Source of the DNA: Pinus tabuliformis
Lineage: Eukaryota > Streptophyta > Pinopsida > Pinales > Pinaceae
Assembly: GCA_031772625.1 (NCBI GenBank)
Contig: CM062814.1
Span: forward strand, 822,066,757-822,130,756
DNA length: 64,000 nucleotides
Direction of reading: 5' to 3'
The notes below the pieces were generated by a model. It was not told where the DNA came from, made no database searches, and was given only the letters and a program-made list of their open reading frames with translations. The translations under genes and the position numbers were made by a program. Shown here one piece after another: positions 22,646-34,657 of the stretch; within the stretch, counting starts at the first letter, position 1, and the number at the start of each line of letters is the position of its first letter.

Positions 22646-24361
22646 TGTTATCTCCCAAGAAACTCTCCTAGGTTGTATCTCAGAGATTCTCGAGAACATT
22701 GCAAACTCAAAAAAATGTTGGAAATGGATGAATGGAAGGAATGATGCATATTCAAGCTAGATAACCACTTCTACTATGCTTAACTCCAGACATGGGTGAA
22801 CACCCCCAGACTGTAAGGCTTTAGACCACAAATTACTCATAGTTTGAGGATTAGGTGAACATGGAGAATACTGACCACACCAGCAGATGCACAAGACCAT
22901 GTGATGGCTGGCTGCAACTAGTAAAGAGGTCTGTAAATCTATTTCCTAATGCACAGACAGGATGACAGCTCTATGGCACTAAGTAAATAGAAACCTGCAT
23001 ATCACATTCAAGGATACATACATGATTCTAACACAGAGGTGGGATGACAACCCCTCTAATGCTAAAAATCAAGAGCACATGAACAAATGTATAATAGGCA
23101 CAACCTAGAACAGAGCAGAAATGGAAAGTGAGAAATTAACAACAAAAGAAGCTTGTATTAGCTGAAAATGAAGACCAGACGCTGCAAGTATCACAGTAGT
23201 TACAGTCTCCAGAAGTTGAACCTTACATCAAAAAAACAACTAAAAACCTTGATTACATCTGTGTTTTGGGTATATATAGAGTTTGTTTACAAAAATGATC
23301 TACTATCCTATGCGTGGAGGGGTCATAATGAACCACCAACCACATTAACTATCTAATATGAGTCTCTGCTACAATCTGATTGCTTCAGTGGATGAATTTG
23401 ACGTTCTCTGATGTTCTGTTGTACTCCTCGAGCAGGTGGAGTGTAATATGAATAAAGCTCCATGACTGATTGATGCTTTTAACTGCTCTTTCCTTCACAG
23501 CTTTCTTTCCTTGATAAATGTAGTTGTTGTGAAGTAATTGCACCGGGTACTGGTAGTTGATCACTGTTGTCCTTCGAGAGCATAGAATAGTCAAAGGAGT
23601 GAGGACTTCATAGCAGGTGGACAGAGTGAACGGAGGAACGAGGTGGACCGTCGGATTGCACAGATCAACAACGAAGACAATGCGACAGGGGCTATCGGGA
23701 AGGTGAGGCGAAAGACGATCGCAAGCTGTTGGATCTCAGGCAGACAGATCCAACGGTGATCGAGGGCGGAAGCTGCGCCGGGATTTAACGGTCGAGAGAA
23801 CGGTTTCAAGCGGCGGGCGGTATTGATCACACCGTTTTTGGTGAGTAGACGGTAAACGTACACAGGGTAGTGATTCCATTAGGATTGTGATGCGTGGCGG
23901 ATGGGACAGGGTAAATACCACTTTCCCCACGAGCTAACGTGCAGGCAGCTTGTGGCATCAGGAGGAGCGAACGTCGTTAGATTGTGGTGAACACGATCGC
24001 CAATGGGAAAAGTAAACTAGGTTTAATGAGTGGGGAAAGCAACGAAGACCATCGGATCGTGATGAAATGATCGAACGGTGCAGGTTTAATCGCACGTGTT
24101 ACCATAGGAAAAGGCACGCGGTCATGCTATCGTGGTTACATGGGTTTAATCCCTAGCACCTAGGGGGCCGAAAGAACATAGGCTTTCACAGCAATTTAGA
24201 GGTGAAATGGAGAAAAACACATGCATCGGGGGGCTATGGAAGTACACAAAAATGGAGGAGCAGGAGAAGAACAACTGATTCACATCCTTTTTTGAGAGCA
24301 AACGACCCGATCAGACCTGTATTTGATCCTCGAAATGCTGAATTGAATAGTAGAGCTAACA
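22646..24361 (-). repeat. 3' LTR of element G
   Basis: TGTTATCTCCC ... GAGCTAACA in plus orientation, homologous over its full length to 26285-27999. Small frames inside (for example 23168-23356 and 23385-23594) recur in the other LTR and are not genes. Confidence 0.88.
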
Positions 24362-24529
24362 CTGGCTCCTTCTGGGGATGAGATCCTCCTTGTGAGGTCT
24401 CAAGAACCTGCAGACCATTGCCTTTCTGATGAAAACAAATTAGCCAAAATTCCTAGTGTTCCATTGGGCATGGAGTCTACGCTAAAACCTGTAAAAGAAC
24501 ATAATTATAATTGTTAAGGCTCGGAAACT

Positions 24530-25177
24530 TTAAACATAAATCCTCAAAAACTGGCCATCTATTAGGCCACCAAAATTGTTTCCCCTCCTCTTGGTCAATT
24601 CATCAAAGAGTTGCAAAATTGGATTTATTTGATCATCTACCTCAAAAAGTTTAGGACATTTGAGCTTAATAGGTAGAGATGATATGTACTTTTTCCCCTT
24701 TCTGTATGCTCTCATCCTTGGATGTTCTTCATGGGAGACTCTGTACACCTGATGAATAACAATGGTGGCTGTGTACTTGTCTGTGTCATCTATGGTCTGC
24801 ACAATTAATATGAGTGGTGAACCATGATATTCTTGTGTGGAGGACACAAAGACTTCATTTTCTCCTGCTTCTTCCTTAGAATAGTCCACATCCAAGGAGG
24901 AGTCCCAAAACTGTGCACCCTCTTCCTCTATCATCAGGCAAGCTACCCTTTCAAGCTGTGTGGAGGCCACCTGGGCAGGCATCAGAATATCAAGACTGAG
25001 ATGATCAGTATCAGCCTTGGGCATTGAGTTATGGCCTACCTCAATGCCTAGTGGGCAACTGTGAGGGATTTTCACTTGAGTAGACAGAGAAGAATAAGAT
25101 GATGGGGAGCTTTCTCCTCCCTTTTTGATCACTGAAACGGGGATAAGAGCAGGCTGGCTGCAGATCTGCATAGTCAT
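24530..25177 (-). CDS. Second reading frame of element G, unknown function
   Basis: A 215-residue minus-strand frame downstream of the gag-like frame of G. It is acidic and Ser-rich in the middle (SLDVDYSKEEAGENEVFVSS) and shows no enzyme motif. It could be the C-terminal part of the gag region, since the two frames are about 100 bases apart. Because the element is gag-only, this may be residual structural protein sequence. Uncertain. Confidence 0.4.
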   Translation of the reverse strand: MTMQICSQPALIPVSVIKKGGESSPSSYSSLSTQVKIPHSCPLGIEVGHNSMPKADTDHLSLDILMPAQVASTQLERVACLMIEEEGAQFWDSSLDVDYSKEEAGENEVFVSSTQEYHGSPLILIVQTIDDTDKYTATIVIHQVYRVSHEEHPRMRAYRKGKKYISSLPIKLKCPKLFEVDDQINPILQLFDELTKRRGNNFGGLIDGQFLRIYV

Positions 25178-25277
25178 TAGAAGATGTGCTGGCTTTAGGC
25201 TCAGATTCTTGGAGGATGGTAGGACCTATTGCTAGCTGCTTCTGCTGATCAGCTTGTTGTTCTGCATGTACAACAAA

Positions 25278-25841
25278 CTAGTGAGCAGTGCCTATAGATA
25301 ATGACCTCTCATAGGCAGCTCTGGTTAGGAAAGGGGCACTGCCCTTATCTTCCAAACCATGGACCTCCTCCTCTTCTTCAGGCTGCTCTTCTTCCATGAC
25401 TATATTCTGAAAAAGGGTCTTCAACCTTTTATCTTCGTTTGCATCTTGATTTCTCTTATCCCCCCAATGCTTTAGGAACACATCATCTAAAGCCTCAATG
25501 TCTGTAATAGACCTAGGGGGTAATTCTCTGAACCATTTTCTAGCTTCCCCATCTAGGCTTTGGACAAAAACCCTCATCCACACATCCTCTTCATAGATAT
25601 GTAGGTTATCAGCATAACAATAAAAAGACTCTAGATGCTCTTTAGCTGTTACTCCTTCTGTACTAGTAAACTTAGGCATATATTCTTGATAATCTCTTGC
25701 AGGCATGGCATTCAAAGGGACAGGCAAGACCAAGGGTCCATACCTAGCAGCAACGATTCTTTCTATCTTTGTAAGAGCTTGCTGACCTGCCATGATTGAG
25801 GTATATGAAAGGATACTGGTAGACTGAGTGGTATGGATCAA
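25278..25841 (-). CDS. Gag-like protein of element G
   Basis: A 187-residue minus-strand frame. Residues of roughly 45-135 match the plant gypsy gag pattern: YMPKFTSTEGVTAKEHLESF, VWMRVFVQSLDGEARKWFRE and IEALDDVFLKHWGDKRNQ. An acidic tail (EEEQPEEEEEVHG) follows. In this family gag forms the virus-like particle. The frame lies directly downstream of the 5' LTR and PBS as expected. No protease or RT follows it. Fossil or non-autonomous element; no function in the host is implied. Confidence 0.75.
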   Translation of the reverse strand: MIHTTQSTSILSYTSIMAGQQALTKIERIVAARYGPLVLPVPLNAMPARDYQEYMPKFTSTEGVTAKEHLESFYCYADNLHIYEEDVWMRVFVQSLDGEARKWFRELPPRSITDIEALDDVFLKHWGDKRNQDANEDKRLKTLFQNIVMEEEQPEEEEEVHGLEDKGSAPFLTRAAYERSLSIGTAH

Positions 25842-26263
25842 TGAAAAGGATGACAGAGACAGAGGAATATGATGGACAACATGGATGCTTCTTTGGACTA
25901 AGATCCGAAAGGGAAATGAATGAACAAGGAGCTTTATGAATCTCTGAAGGTGATTTCTTCACTAGCAGAGATACATGGGACTTTAAGGCTTACCTAATCC
26001 TGATGCTCCTTTCTGCAAAGTTTTCTTCTGCTTAATGATCTTCTCAGGATCAAGCACTAGTTAGCTGGTGATTTCTGACGATTTCTCCAAGCATGCCTCA
26101 CAAACTGCGCCAGAACTATACTATGGAGTCGCCAAAGGTTGGTCTTCCTCCAGTGGAGTCACCAAATAGATGATTACAACCAGAAATGTGCCCATACCTT
26201 GTCTATCATCAAAATCTGGAACTGTGTCGTTCTCCCAGGGAAGCTGAGCTTCAATCTCCTCTC

Positions 26264-26280
26264 CTCGGCAACGATGCCAA
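26264..26280 (-). other. Primer-binding site of element G
   Basis: The minus strand reads TTGGCATCGTTGCCGAGG, a variant of the GGCGCCGTTGCCGGGG-type PBS, four bases from the LTR. Confidence 0.65.
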
Positions 26281-26284
26281 TTAA

Positions 26285-27999
26285 TGTTATCTCCCAAGAA
26301 ACTCTCCTAGGTTGTATCTCAGAGATGCTTGGGAACATTACAAACTCAACAAAATGTTGGAAATGGATGAATGGAAGGAATGATGCATATTCAAGCCAGA
26401 TACCCACTTCTATTATGCTTAACTCCAGACATGGGTGAACACCCCCAGACTGCAAGGCTTTAGACCACCAATTACTCACAATTTGAGGATTAGGTGAACA
26501 TGGAGAATACTGACCACACCAACAGATGCACAAGACCATGTGATGGCCGGCTGCAACTAGTAAAGAGGTCTATAAATCTATTTCCTAATGCACAGACAGG
26601 ATGACAGCTCTCTGGCATTAAGTAAATAGAAACCTGCATAGCACATTCAAGGATACATACATGATTCTAACAAAGAGGTGGGATGACAGCCCCTCTATTG
26701 CTAAAAATCAAGAGCACATGAACAAATGTATAACAGGCATAGCCTAGAACAGAGAAGAAATGGAAAGTGAGCAATTAACAGCAAAAGAAGCTTGTATTAG
26801 CTGAAAATGAAGACTAGACGTTGCAATTATCACAGTAGTTACAGTCTCCATAAGTTGAACCTTACATCAAAACAACAACCATCAACCCTAATTACATCTG
26901 TGTTTTGGGTATATATAGAATTTGTTTACAAAAATTATCTGCTATCCTATGCGTGGAGGGGTCATAATGAACCACCAACCACATTAACTATCTAATATGG
27001 GTCTCTGCTACAATCTGATTGCTTCAGTGGATGAATTTGACGTTCTCTGATGTTCTGTTGTACTCCTCGAGCAGGTGGAGTGTAATATGAATAAAGCTCC
27101 ATGACTGATTAATGCTTTTAACTGCTCTTTCCTTCACGACTTTCTTTCCTTGATAAATGCAGTTGTTGTGGAGTAACTGCACCGAGTACTGGTAGTTGAT
27201 CGTTGTTGTCCTTCGTGAGCATAGGATAGTCAAAGGAGTGAGGACTTCATGGCGGGTGGATAGAGTGAACGGAGAAATGAGGCAAACTGTTGGATTGCAC
27301 AAATCAACGATGGAGACAGCGCGACGGGGCTATCGGGAAGGTGAGGCGAAAGACAATCGTAGGCCATTGGATCTTGGGCAGACAGATCCAACGGTGATCA
27401 GGGGCGGATGCTGCGCGGGGATTTAACGGCCGAGAGAACGGTTTCAAGCGGCGGGCAGTATTGATCGCATCGCTTTTGGTGAGTAGGTGGTAAATGTACG
27501 CGGGGTAGCGATTCCATTAGGATTGTGACGCATGGCAGATGGGATAGGGTCAATACCACTTTCCCCGCGAGCTAACGTGTGGGTAGCTTGTGGCATCGGG
27601 AGGAGAGAATGTCGTTAGATTGTGGTGAATGCAATCACCGGTGGGAAAAGTAAACTGGGTTTAATGAGCAGGGAAAGCAGCAGAGACCGTCGGATCGTGA
27701 TGAAATGATTGAACGGTGCGGGTTTAATCGCACGGGTTACCATAGGAAAAGGCACGCGGTCATGCTACTATGGTTACATGGGTTTAATCCCTAGCACCTA
27801 GGGGGCTGAAAGAACATAGGCTTTCATAGCAATTTAGAGGTGAAATGGAGGAAAACACATGCAGCGGGGAGCTATGGAAGTACACAAAAATGGAGGATTA
27901 GGAGAAGAACAACTGATGAACATTCTTTTTTGAGAGAAAATGACCCGATCAGGCCTGTATTTGATCCTTGAAATGCTGAATTGAATAGCAGAGCTAACA
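26285..27999 (-). repeat. 5' LTR of element G
   Basis: Homologous to 22646-24361. It ends GCTAACA next to the interrupted gag of element F. Confidence 0.88.
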
Positions 28000-28004
28000 A
28001 TATC

Positions 28005-28567
28005 AACCTTGTAGGTTGTGGATGGCTAGGGGCAGTAACACTTCCATCTTTATGATTGTGAGTGGTAGGCTTCCTTGTTGCAATAATTTTGCTTTCCATT
28101 TTTCTTGCCAACGTGAATGCCTTCTCCAATGAAACTGGTTCCCAAAGGTGAACCTCATGTTGGATGTTATCTTTTAAAGTCCCTATGAACACATCAATCC
28201 TATGCTCCTCTAGAATATCTTTTACCCTTATATTCAATTTTTTGAAGTCCTCAATGTGCGCCATCATTGAACCCTTTTGTTTGAGATTTATCAATTGGCT
28301 AAAAAAAGTGTTTCTTTTTGTATCCTCATTATGTGCTATCATTTCATCCGTAAAAATAGCCCAAGTGACAATTTTTTTATGAGAGAAAAGCAATCGATAC
28401 CATAAAAACTGATTTTGTTCCAAATATAAAGTTGCAATGCATACCTTTTGTGTGTTTTGCACATTACGAAGATCGAAAAATTGCTCCATCTGTAGTATCC
28501 ATGTTTCGAGATCCTTGCCATCAAACTTCCTCGATCTTTGGAACACGGTGGTTCTTTGATCCAACAT
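28005..28567 (-). pseudogene. Gag of chromovirus F
   Basis: Minus-strand frame with KFDGKDLETWILQMEQFFDL, VCIATLYLEQNQFLWYRLL and LEKAFTLARKMESKI, which follow the Retrotrans_gag pattern of Ty3/gypsy elements. It is interrupted at its downstream side by element G. The continuation of F (knuckle and protease) appears left of 22641. Confidence 0.78.
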
Positions 28568-29658
28568 TAGAGTCTATGAAATCATGATTAACATTTTTTT
28601 TCTCTCATCATGAGTTTCCTTTACTACCCCTTCGCCATTAGTAAGAATTCCTTGAAGAAACTTTGTCAAATCTGTCTTCAAATTTGTCTGCATATCTTCC
28701 ATTCATTTCTTTAAATCATCCATCTTAGCTTCCACACCATCCATCTTAGCTTCCACGTCGTTCATCTTAGTTTCCACGCAGTCCATCTTAGCCTCCACGC
28801 TGTCCATCTTAGCTTCTACATCTTTCTTTAAACCATCCATCTTATTTTCTGTTACCTTTTGTGTGAGTGAAATTTGTTGCACTTGTTTCGTAATATTGAT
28901 ATATCATGTTGCATTTGTTCCTCTTCTTCATGAGTCATGCTAGAGCTTTCAGGTTGTTTGCTATGTGTTTCCATTTTCTTTCTTCGGGGCATCAATTACT
29001 GATAATAATGCTTCACTATGCCATTTGAATTCCTTCAAACTAATTTTTCAAACCAAGCTTATGCAAAAATTTAAAAAAAAATACACACCTTTTTTTCACT
29101 TTGTAGGAGCTTGATATTGAATCTGATGTACCTCTATAATTTTGGATCTCCCAGTTCTGAAATCATTGCTTGCAGTATCCCTTTGTGTCCTCTTTCCAAT
29201 GCCACTAGTCTGACCAAAATTGGATTCTCCAAGGAAGAGTTATGCCAAATCTTCCATGATGACCTGATTATAGACTAGTTTAGTAGAGTGAACTTGTACG
29301 ACATGCCATGTGTCACTGTTTCGACCTTAGTACCTAAAACTGATACATAGAAAAATAGAGGCCATCTTCTTTCTGAAACTTCTTACGAAATTTCAATGTC
29401 ATGCTCAAAACAAAAGTTATGACGATTTTCCCCAGGTCACCTGTTTGGAATGTAATTCTAGAGTGTGCAAAAATGCCAACTTCCTCAGATCATATCTCCG
29501 CAAATATAGCGATAAAAGCTCTGAAATTTGGACCTGAAGTTCAGAACTATTGCGGCCCAAATGGGTTTTCTTTCTATCTTCTGAAACGTCGCAGAAAAAA
29601 AGTTATAGCGAAAATGGCACAATGACCTATTTGGAGCAGCGAAACCCTAGAATCCAAA
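28568..29658 (-). other. 5' leader and gag-proximal region of element F
   Basis: Between the PBS and the recognisable gag. It contains the heptad repeat array (28717-28821). The part from about 29000 to 29658 appears to be untranslated leader. Confidence 0.5.
28717..28821 (-). repeat. Five 21-bp tandem repeats encoding a VEAKMDx heptad (element F)
   Basis: Five perfectly phased 21-base units read on the minus strand as VEAKMDx repeated five times, which predicts a short parallel coiled coil at the N-terminal side of gag. Heptad-rich stretches there are seen in other plant gypsy gag proteins. Confidence 0.75.
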
Positions 29659-29670
29659 GCTCTGATACCA
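29659..29670 (-). other. Primer-binding site of element F
   Basis: GCTCTGATACCA on the plus strand is TGGTATCAGAGC on the minus strand, two bases from the 5' LTR. Confidence 0.85.
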
Positions 29671-29672
29671 AA

Positions 29673-30004
29673 TGTTATGAAACCAGCTCACAAAAATATA
29701 GAAAAGATAGATCAATGCCTTATAAATAAGCCTCTTCGAGGGGTAACCTCCTTTACATTACACAAATGAACAATTCTTGGATGATTCAAATGACAAAACC
29801 TCCTTTCTATATATAGGAGTCTACGGGGTTGTAATATAACCAAGCGGACCTAACAATAATAATATAAAGGCACAAAAATAGCAATAGAGGGATTCTATGG
29901 GGCACAATAATAACAATATGGGGAAAATAAGGGCACAGTAATAACAATAAGGGATACAACGACAATAGTAATGGGGGGATCACTAATATTATAGGGACCT
30001 AACA
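29673..30004 (-). repeat. 5' LTR of element F
   Basis: 332 bp, homologous to 18787-19119, followed by TAATG (30005-30009). Confidence 0.88.
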
Positions 30005-30009
30005 TAATG

Positions 30010-32450
30010 AGGTTGCAACATTGGACTTTGGGGTAGGAGCATATCGTCATACAAGTATTGTATGTTCAGCATGTAGGTATGTAAGTTAAGGATTTTTATA
30101 TGCATTAGGTTTATATACATTAAGTTTATGTACATGTCTTTTGATGTTATGGTTAGATTCATCATAGATGTTAGTTATTTAGTGTAGTTATATGCACATG
30201 TGTCAGATAGTTAAGAATGATAGTAACATGTAGTTGTATGCATTGCTATTGTTGTTTTATATTAGATAACTTGTTGATTATGTTGTATGTTGTTGATGAG
30301 TATGATATATAGCTTATTGTTGTTATATGCCATTAACTTGATGATTAGGCTCATTTCATTGAGATATTGATGTTATAATTTGGATTGGTCATATGCGTGA
30401 TGGTTATGTTCATTGCCTTGAAGATCTTGATGTTATATGTATTGTGTTAACTTGGTTTGACCTATGCAGATAATTATGGTTGCGATATTTAGGTATGAAC
30501 CGACATATTTGTGAGATGGTGTCACACTAATCTAGATTGGATTTGCATATGTGTATGAGTTTACGATGTGAACATGTTAGTTAGATATTGCTATGGATAT
30601 CATGATTTATGTTTGAGTTGATATGTTGTGAAGTTGTATCATGCTAACATGGATTTATTGTGTAGATAAGATAGCCTCCCTTGATGTACATTAAGGTATG
30701 AGTTTTCTTATGTCGTATAGTTGGTGTTTGAGTGTTTGGTTCCAAGTTGATTTATTTAACATGGTATGTTTGCAAGTGGTATGAATGTCTGATGAATTGA
30801 ATAATATGAGTATGTGTTCAAATGATCTTGTTTTAAGATGATTGTACTAAAATATATGTGTTGAGACAGTTGATATGTACTTGAGTATAGTAGGTGATAG
30901 TTGTAGTATTATGACTAATGACTATGAGTTGACTATGGATTATGACATGATTGTTAGTCTTGATAATGGTTGATTTCAAATTAATAGATATGATTGTCTT
31001 GATATTTGGAACATGTGGTTAACATGTGTGAGTAGTTGTAGGGTAACATGCTTGGTATTAGCATGAAAAGTTAGTAGTTGATGTGTCTATATAACTAACA
31101 GTTGGGTGGTGTGACATCACATACTAAGCCTTGATTCCAACAAGTTAAAAAGGTAAAAGAAAGGAAGTGGGCAAGAATTCATTTGGCTATGTTTGGAAGC
31201 CCTAATTTCGAACGAATGAGTGCTTTGCACACATGAAGTCTTCTTAACCTTGATTTTATCTGACATTATGTGGATATGTGCTATATTCATGAACATGCAC
31301 TAGACAGGTATATTAGTTAGTCTTTAGCTATAAGTGGATCTGTTAAATGATTAGAGTCCCTTGAGAGATGGCGTGGATGTGTTCAATTACTAGAAGCTTG
31401 CTTGGAAAAATAAGATGAGGTAAATGGTGTATTATTATGGTTAATTATACATTGATAGTTATGTGTTTATGAAAGCATCATGCAGGGAGTTGCATGGCAA
31501 GACAGGTTGTCATGAAATCTTGAAGATGGCTTAGGTTGAGATTTTCTTGGGAACCATGGGGATTGATTCATGGTTTCAGTCTTGTGCTTTTAGTCTTTTC
31601 AGCTTGATTTTTTTTTTTTTTTTTGTTATGTCTGGTGCAAGACCTTGCCACTTTGTTGTAGTGTCATATCATTATGGGCTTTCATGGTCTTCTTCTTGGT
31701 ATTTTCTTGTCTTCTCTTTTATTGTTTTGAGTCTTGGGAATTGGTTGGGAAAGAGGAAAGTTGATGGAGCTTGGGGAGAGCTGTGTGGTACCCAAAAGGT
31801 AATGTAAGATTCAGATGAAGATCGGTGCATGACAGTCGGTTGGACTGGCTCGGTCCATTGCGGTAAATGGACAATAATAGTATAGTCATGAGAAAGGTAA
31901 CAAGAAAAGGTAAAGTAAATGGATTTGAGGCATCATATTCCTTGGCTATGTTGGGAACTAATGTTCTCAATGTTGCGCATGTGTTGCATGAATAAATGAA
32001 TTTCTCTTAACGTAGACCTTATGTTATCTGGTAATTATGTTATGATCATGATTATGTTGATGTTTATATATGTATACATGAATGTATGTATGTCATTGTT
32101 TGAAAAGGTGATGATTGTTTTATGCTAACGATTATATACTATGTATGTATGCATGTATCTATGTCACTGTCTGATAGGGATTGTCAGGGATCATTCTTGT
32201 GAAGGAATAATTGTTTACGCAATTGAATGGCATGAAGAGGTTCCTGGTTCATGAGGAATCAAGTGGCAAGAGTAGTCATGAAAAACATACGATGTCAATA
32301 TCATATGGTTATGAGTTGATATTATGTGATTATATTATGTCTATGTTGTGGATAGGTTATACCAAAGGATACACTGGCAGAATGAAAGCAACGTGGTCCA
32401 CGACATGGTAAGACAAGCATGGATAAGACACCGAAAGAAGGGTTGCTTGG
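30010..32450. other. Non-coding interior of element C, middle part
   Basis: AT/TG-rich with many TATG and TTGATG phrases and no coding signal. Contains a second copy (30963-31035) of a phrase seen at 18216-18290. The frame 31547-31807 includes a poly-T run and has no homologous look. Confidence 0.55.
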
Positions 32451-32454
32451 CATA

Positions 32455-33089
32455 GTTAGTGTGGTTCTGGATGTGTGGTGCTACTATTATGCATATGTTG
32501 TATATGTTGTACATGTTGCATCTATGATGTGTGCACTTGTGGTGTTGTGTATACATAGCATGTGTACATGTTATTTATGCAATGTTATGTACACGATGGT
32601 ACAAATAGGGTTGCGCACATATTGCATATGGGTTGTTGCATACATATTGTACTATCTTCACGACGTATATGTGGCGCGTGTGCATATGGTGCTTTGTGCA
32701 TGTTGGATATGCAGTGCTGTGTACAGATAATGCTATGTACATGTTGGGAATTCAATTCTATGTACAAGTGGTGTTACGTTCATGTTGTACATGTGGTGCT
32801 ATGTACATATGGTTTGGTGTGCATGATTGTATGTGTGGTGTTGTGTGCATGTGGTGTTGTGTACATGTTGTACAAGTAGCATTGTGTACAGGTGGATTGT
32901 GTACATGTCGTGCATGTGATGCTATGTACATATGGTGTCGCGTACACATCGTGTGTGTGGTACTATGTACATGTGGTATTGTGTACACATTGTATAGTGG
33001 TATAATGTACATGTAGCGTTGTGTACATGTTGTGCAGGTGGCACCATGTACATGTGATGTTGTGCACACGTTGTGCAGGTGGTGCAGTG
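32455..33089 (+). repeat. 41-bp TG/CA-rich tandem array (left part)
   Basis: Units of about 40-41 bases built on GTGGTGCTATGTACATxTGG and TGTTGTGTACATGTTGTGCA recur down to the H insertion, and similar sequence resumes at 36288. Overlapping frames on both strands here are a by-product of the repeat. Confidence 0.75.
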
Positions 33090-34577
33090 TGTTATACTCG
33101 TATACCAATAGGTGTCATATTTCATGATTGACTTGATGGGCCCTGTAATATGTTCATCCCTTTCCTTGTTGCAAAGGTTTTCCATATTATCAAAGAAAAT
33201 TAAAAAATGTAAAAAATGTAAAGAGGGTATGCCCTAAAAGAAAAATCAAAGGGTAAAAAGAATAAAATGGTCAAAAAAGTGAAAGAAATGAACCCCAAAC
33301 AAAGAAAGACCAGGAAAGTGTGCAAGTTCAAAATTCCACTACTTTTGCATTTTTTGCAAATAAGCATTGTGTGCAGCTTGTTGAACTTTATGCCACAATT
33401 GATGAAAGGCCAAACAGCTTAATCTTGGCCAGTTCATGTTTGAATTTCCTGTTTCAGAGATAGAGAATAAAATCTGACCAAAACTATTTAATCTTGGCAG
33501 ATAAGTAGATAGGTAGAGAAGCAAAGGAGCTCAACAGTTTAATCTGAGCCCTTGGAAGTAATAAGTGCAGACTTAGGTAGGCATACCATGAAAATAAAGG
33601 AAAAGTTGAAAAGGGTTTTCTAGTCTAAGTGCACCCAAAGAAAAAAGGAAAAAATGCTAGGCAAAGTAGGCCGGGTAGGTAGATTGGTGTTGCAGAATGA
33701 TAATTGTGATGGATCATGTCTCTCAATGTGTTAACTTTTACTTTTATCACAAGTGCCATGGTAGATATTTTACTTGATGCAGATCAAGCAAGGCAGGATT
33801 ACATAACTAACTCCCCTTCACACTTTTCCCTAAATCATTTACTAACTTCCCCCCTAAAATATTAAGAATATGTTCTTAATATCACCAAAAAACCATTCAT
33901 TTCATTTCATAAACTCATTTTCCTAAGTAAGACCCTACTTCACTTGGGGAAAATGCATAGTATCACCCATAAACCCCATTCCCACCTTAGCCTAAGTCTA
34001 AAATACACGTAAAGTGTTTTAAAACTTGGCGCTTTCATTCATTTTTTTTTTATATTAACTCTTAACACTATTATATAATTCCCATACACTTATTCCCATC
34101 CCGTACCATGTAAATATATAACAAAAACCCTGAATTATTAATATCCCCACCCTGGTCGATTACGGCCATATCACTGTTTAAAAGGGATTGATAAATTTAT
34201 TTGAAAATTTATTGATAACCGTTACCCACCGCGCACAAATGGGATTAATTAACCTTCGGTTGATTAATAACCAAAGCCCCGAACCAATCAAAACGCACCT
34301 GAAAACCATTAAAAACATTTGGTTTATTATGCTCGTCCCACTGTTTAAACCTCCCGCCATCTCTGTGCACCGTCCGCCGTCAGATCTCTGCCCATCCATC
34401 CGATGGTCGATAATCAATATCGCACCACCCTTCATCGTCGTTGTTTAACTCGCGGAGACTGGCGGTTTTTTATGCTCGTACTCTGCCACGCGTCGCCCAT
34501 CCAGGGGCTCGCTCCCTCCCCGCCCGAAACCGCTCAGCCCCAAAAGCGGTGTGGGCAAAACCATTTACCACCTCCGC

Positions 34578-34657
34578 TGACATCACCCTTTGCTCACGTC
34601 ATCCGTCCTTCTGCTGACGTCACCCGGCACATCATCTGCCCCATACTACTGACGTCA
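34578..34657 (+). promoter_or_regulatory. Cluster of TGACGTCA-like sites in H
   Basis: Four sites: TGACATCA (34578), TCACGTCA (34594), TGACGTCA (34615) and TGACGTCA (34650). Three are followed by CACC or ATCC phrases. The palindrome is the classic binding core for plant bZIP factors. The cluster lies in a locally GC-richer patch about 0.8 kb upstream of the H TATA box. Confidence 0.55.

Larger units (their letters stand above)
22646..27999 (-). mobile_element. Element G: gag-only LTR element (TR-GAG type) inside F
   Basis: LTRs of 1,716 bp (22646-24361) and 1,715 bp (26285-27999) bracket a 1.9 kb interior that encodes a gag-like protein and no pol. The PBS next to the right-hand LTR (26264-26280, minus strand TTGGCATCGTTGCCGAGG) shows that the element reads right to left. 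Flanks GTGTC (22641-22645) and ATATC (28000-28004) fit a target duplication changed by two transitions. LTRs differ at about one base in twenty in a 250-base sample, younger than F. Such elements depend on enzymes of an autonomous relative. The termini look whole. Confidence 0.85.
18787..30004 (-). mobile_element. Element F: Ty3/gypsy chromovirus, broken, with G inserted
   Basis: The element reads right to left: 5' LTR 29673-30004, PBS 29659-29670, gag 28005-28567, then element G, a knuckle/protease/RT/RNase H/integrase region (about 22640-19700), a chromodomain (about 19160-19290), a polypurine tract (19121-19133) and the 3' LTR 18787-19119. Flanked by TAATG duplications. A chromodomain after integrase defines chromoviruses, in which it can direct integration to chromatin marks. 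The coding region has a handful of breaks besides the G insertion. The LTRs differ by roughly 8% by eye: younger than C, older than G. Confidence 0.88.

Noticed and set aside
23168-23863. Small frames repeated at 26807-27426
   Set aside because: They sit in the two LTRs of G, so the repetition is LTR identity, not gene conservation.
32419-33185. Several Cys/His/Val-rich frames on both strands resembling metal-binding proteins
   Set aside because: All arise from the 41-bp TG/CA array. Frames are open on both strands at once and follow the repeat period.
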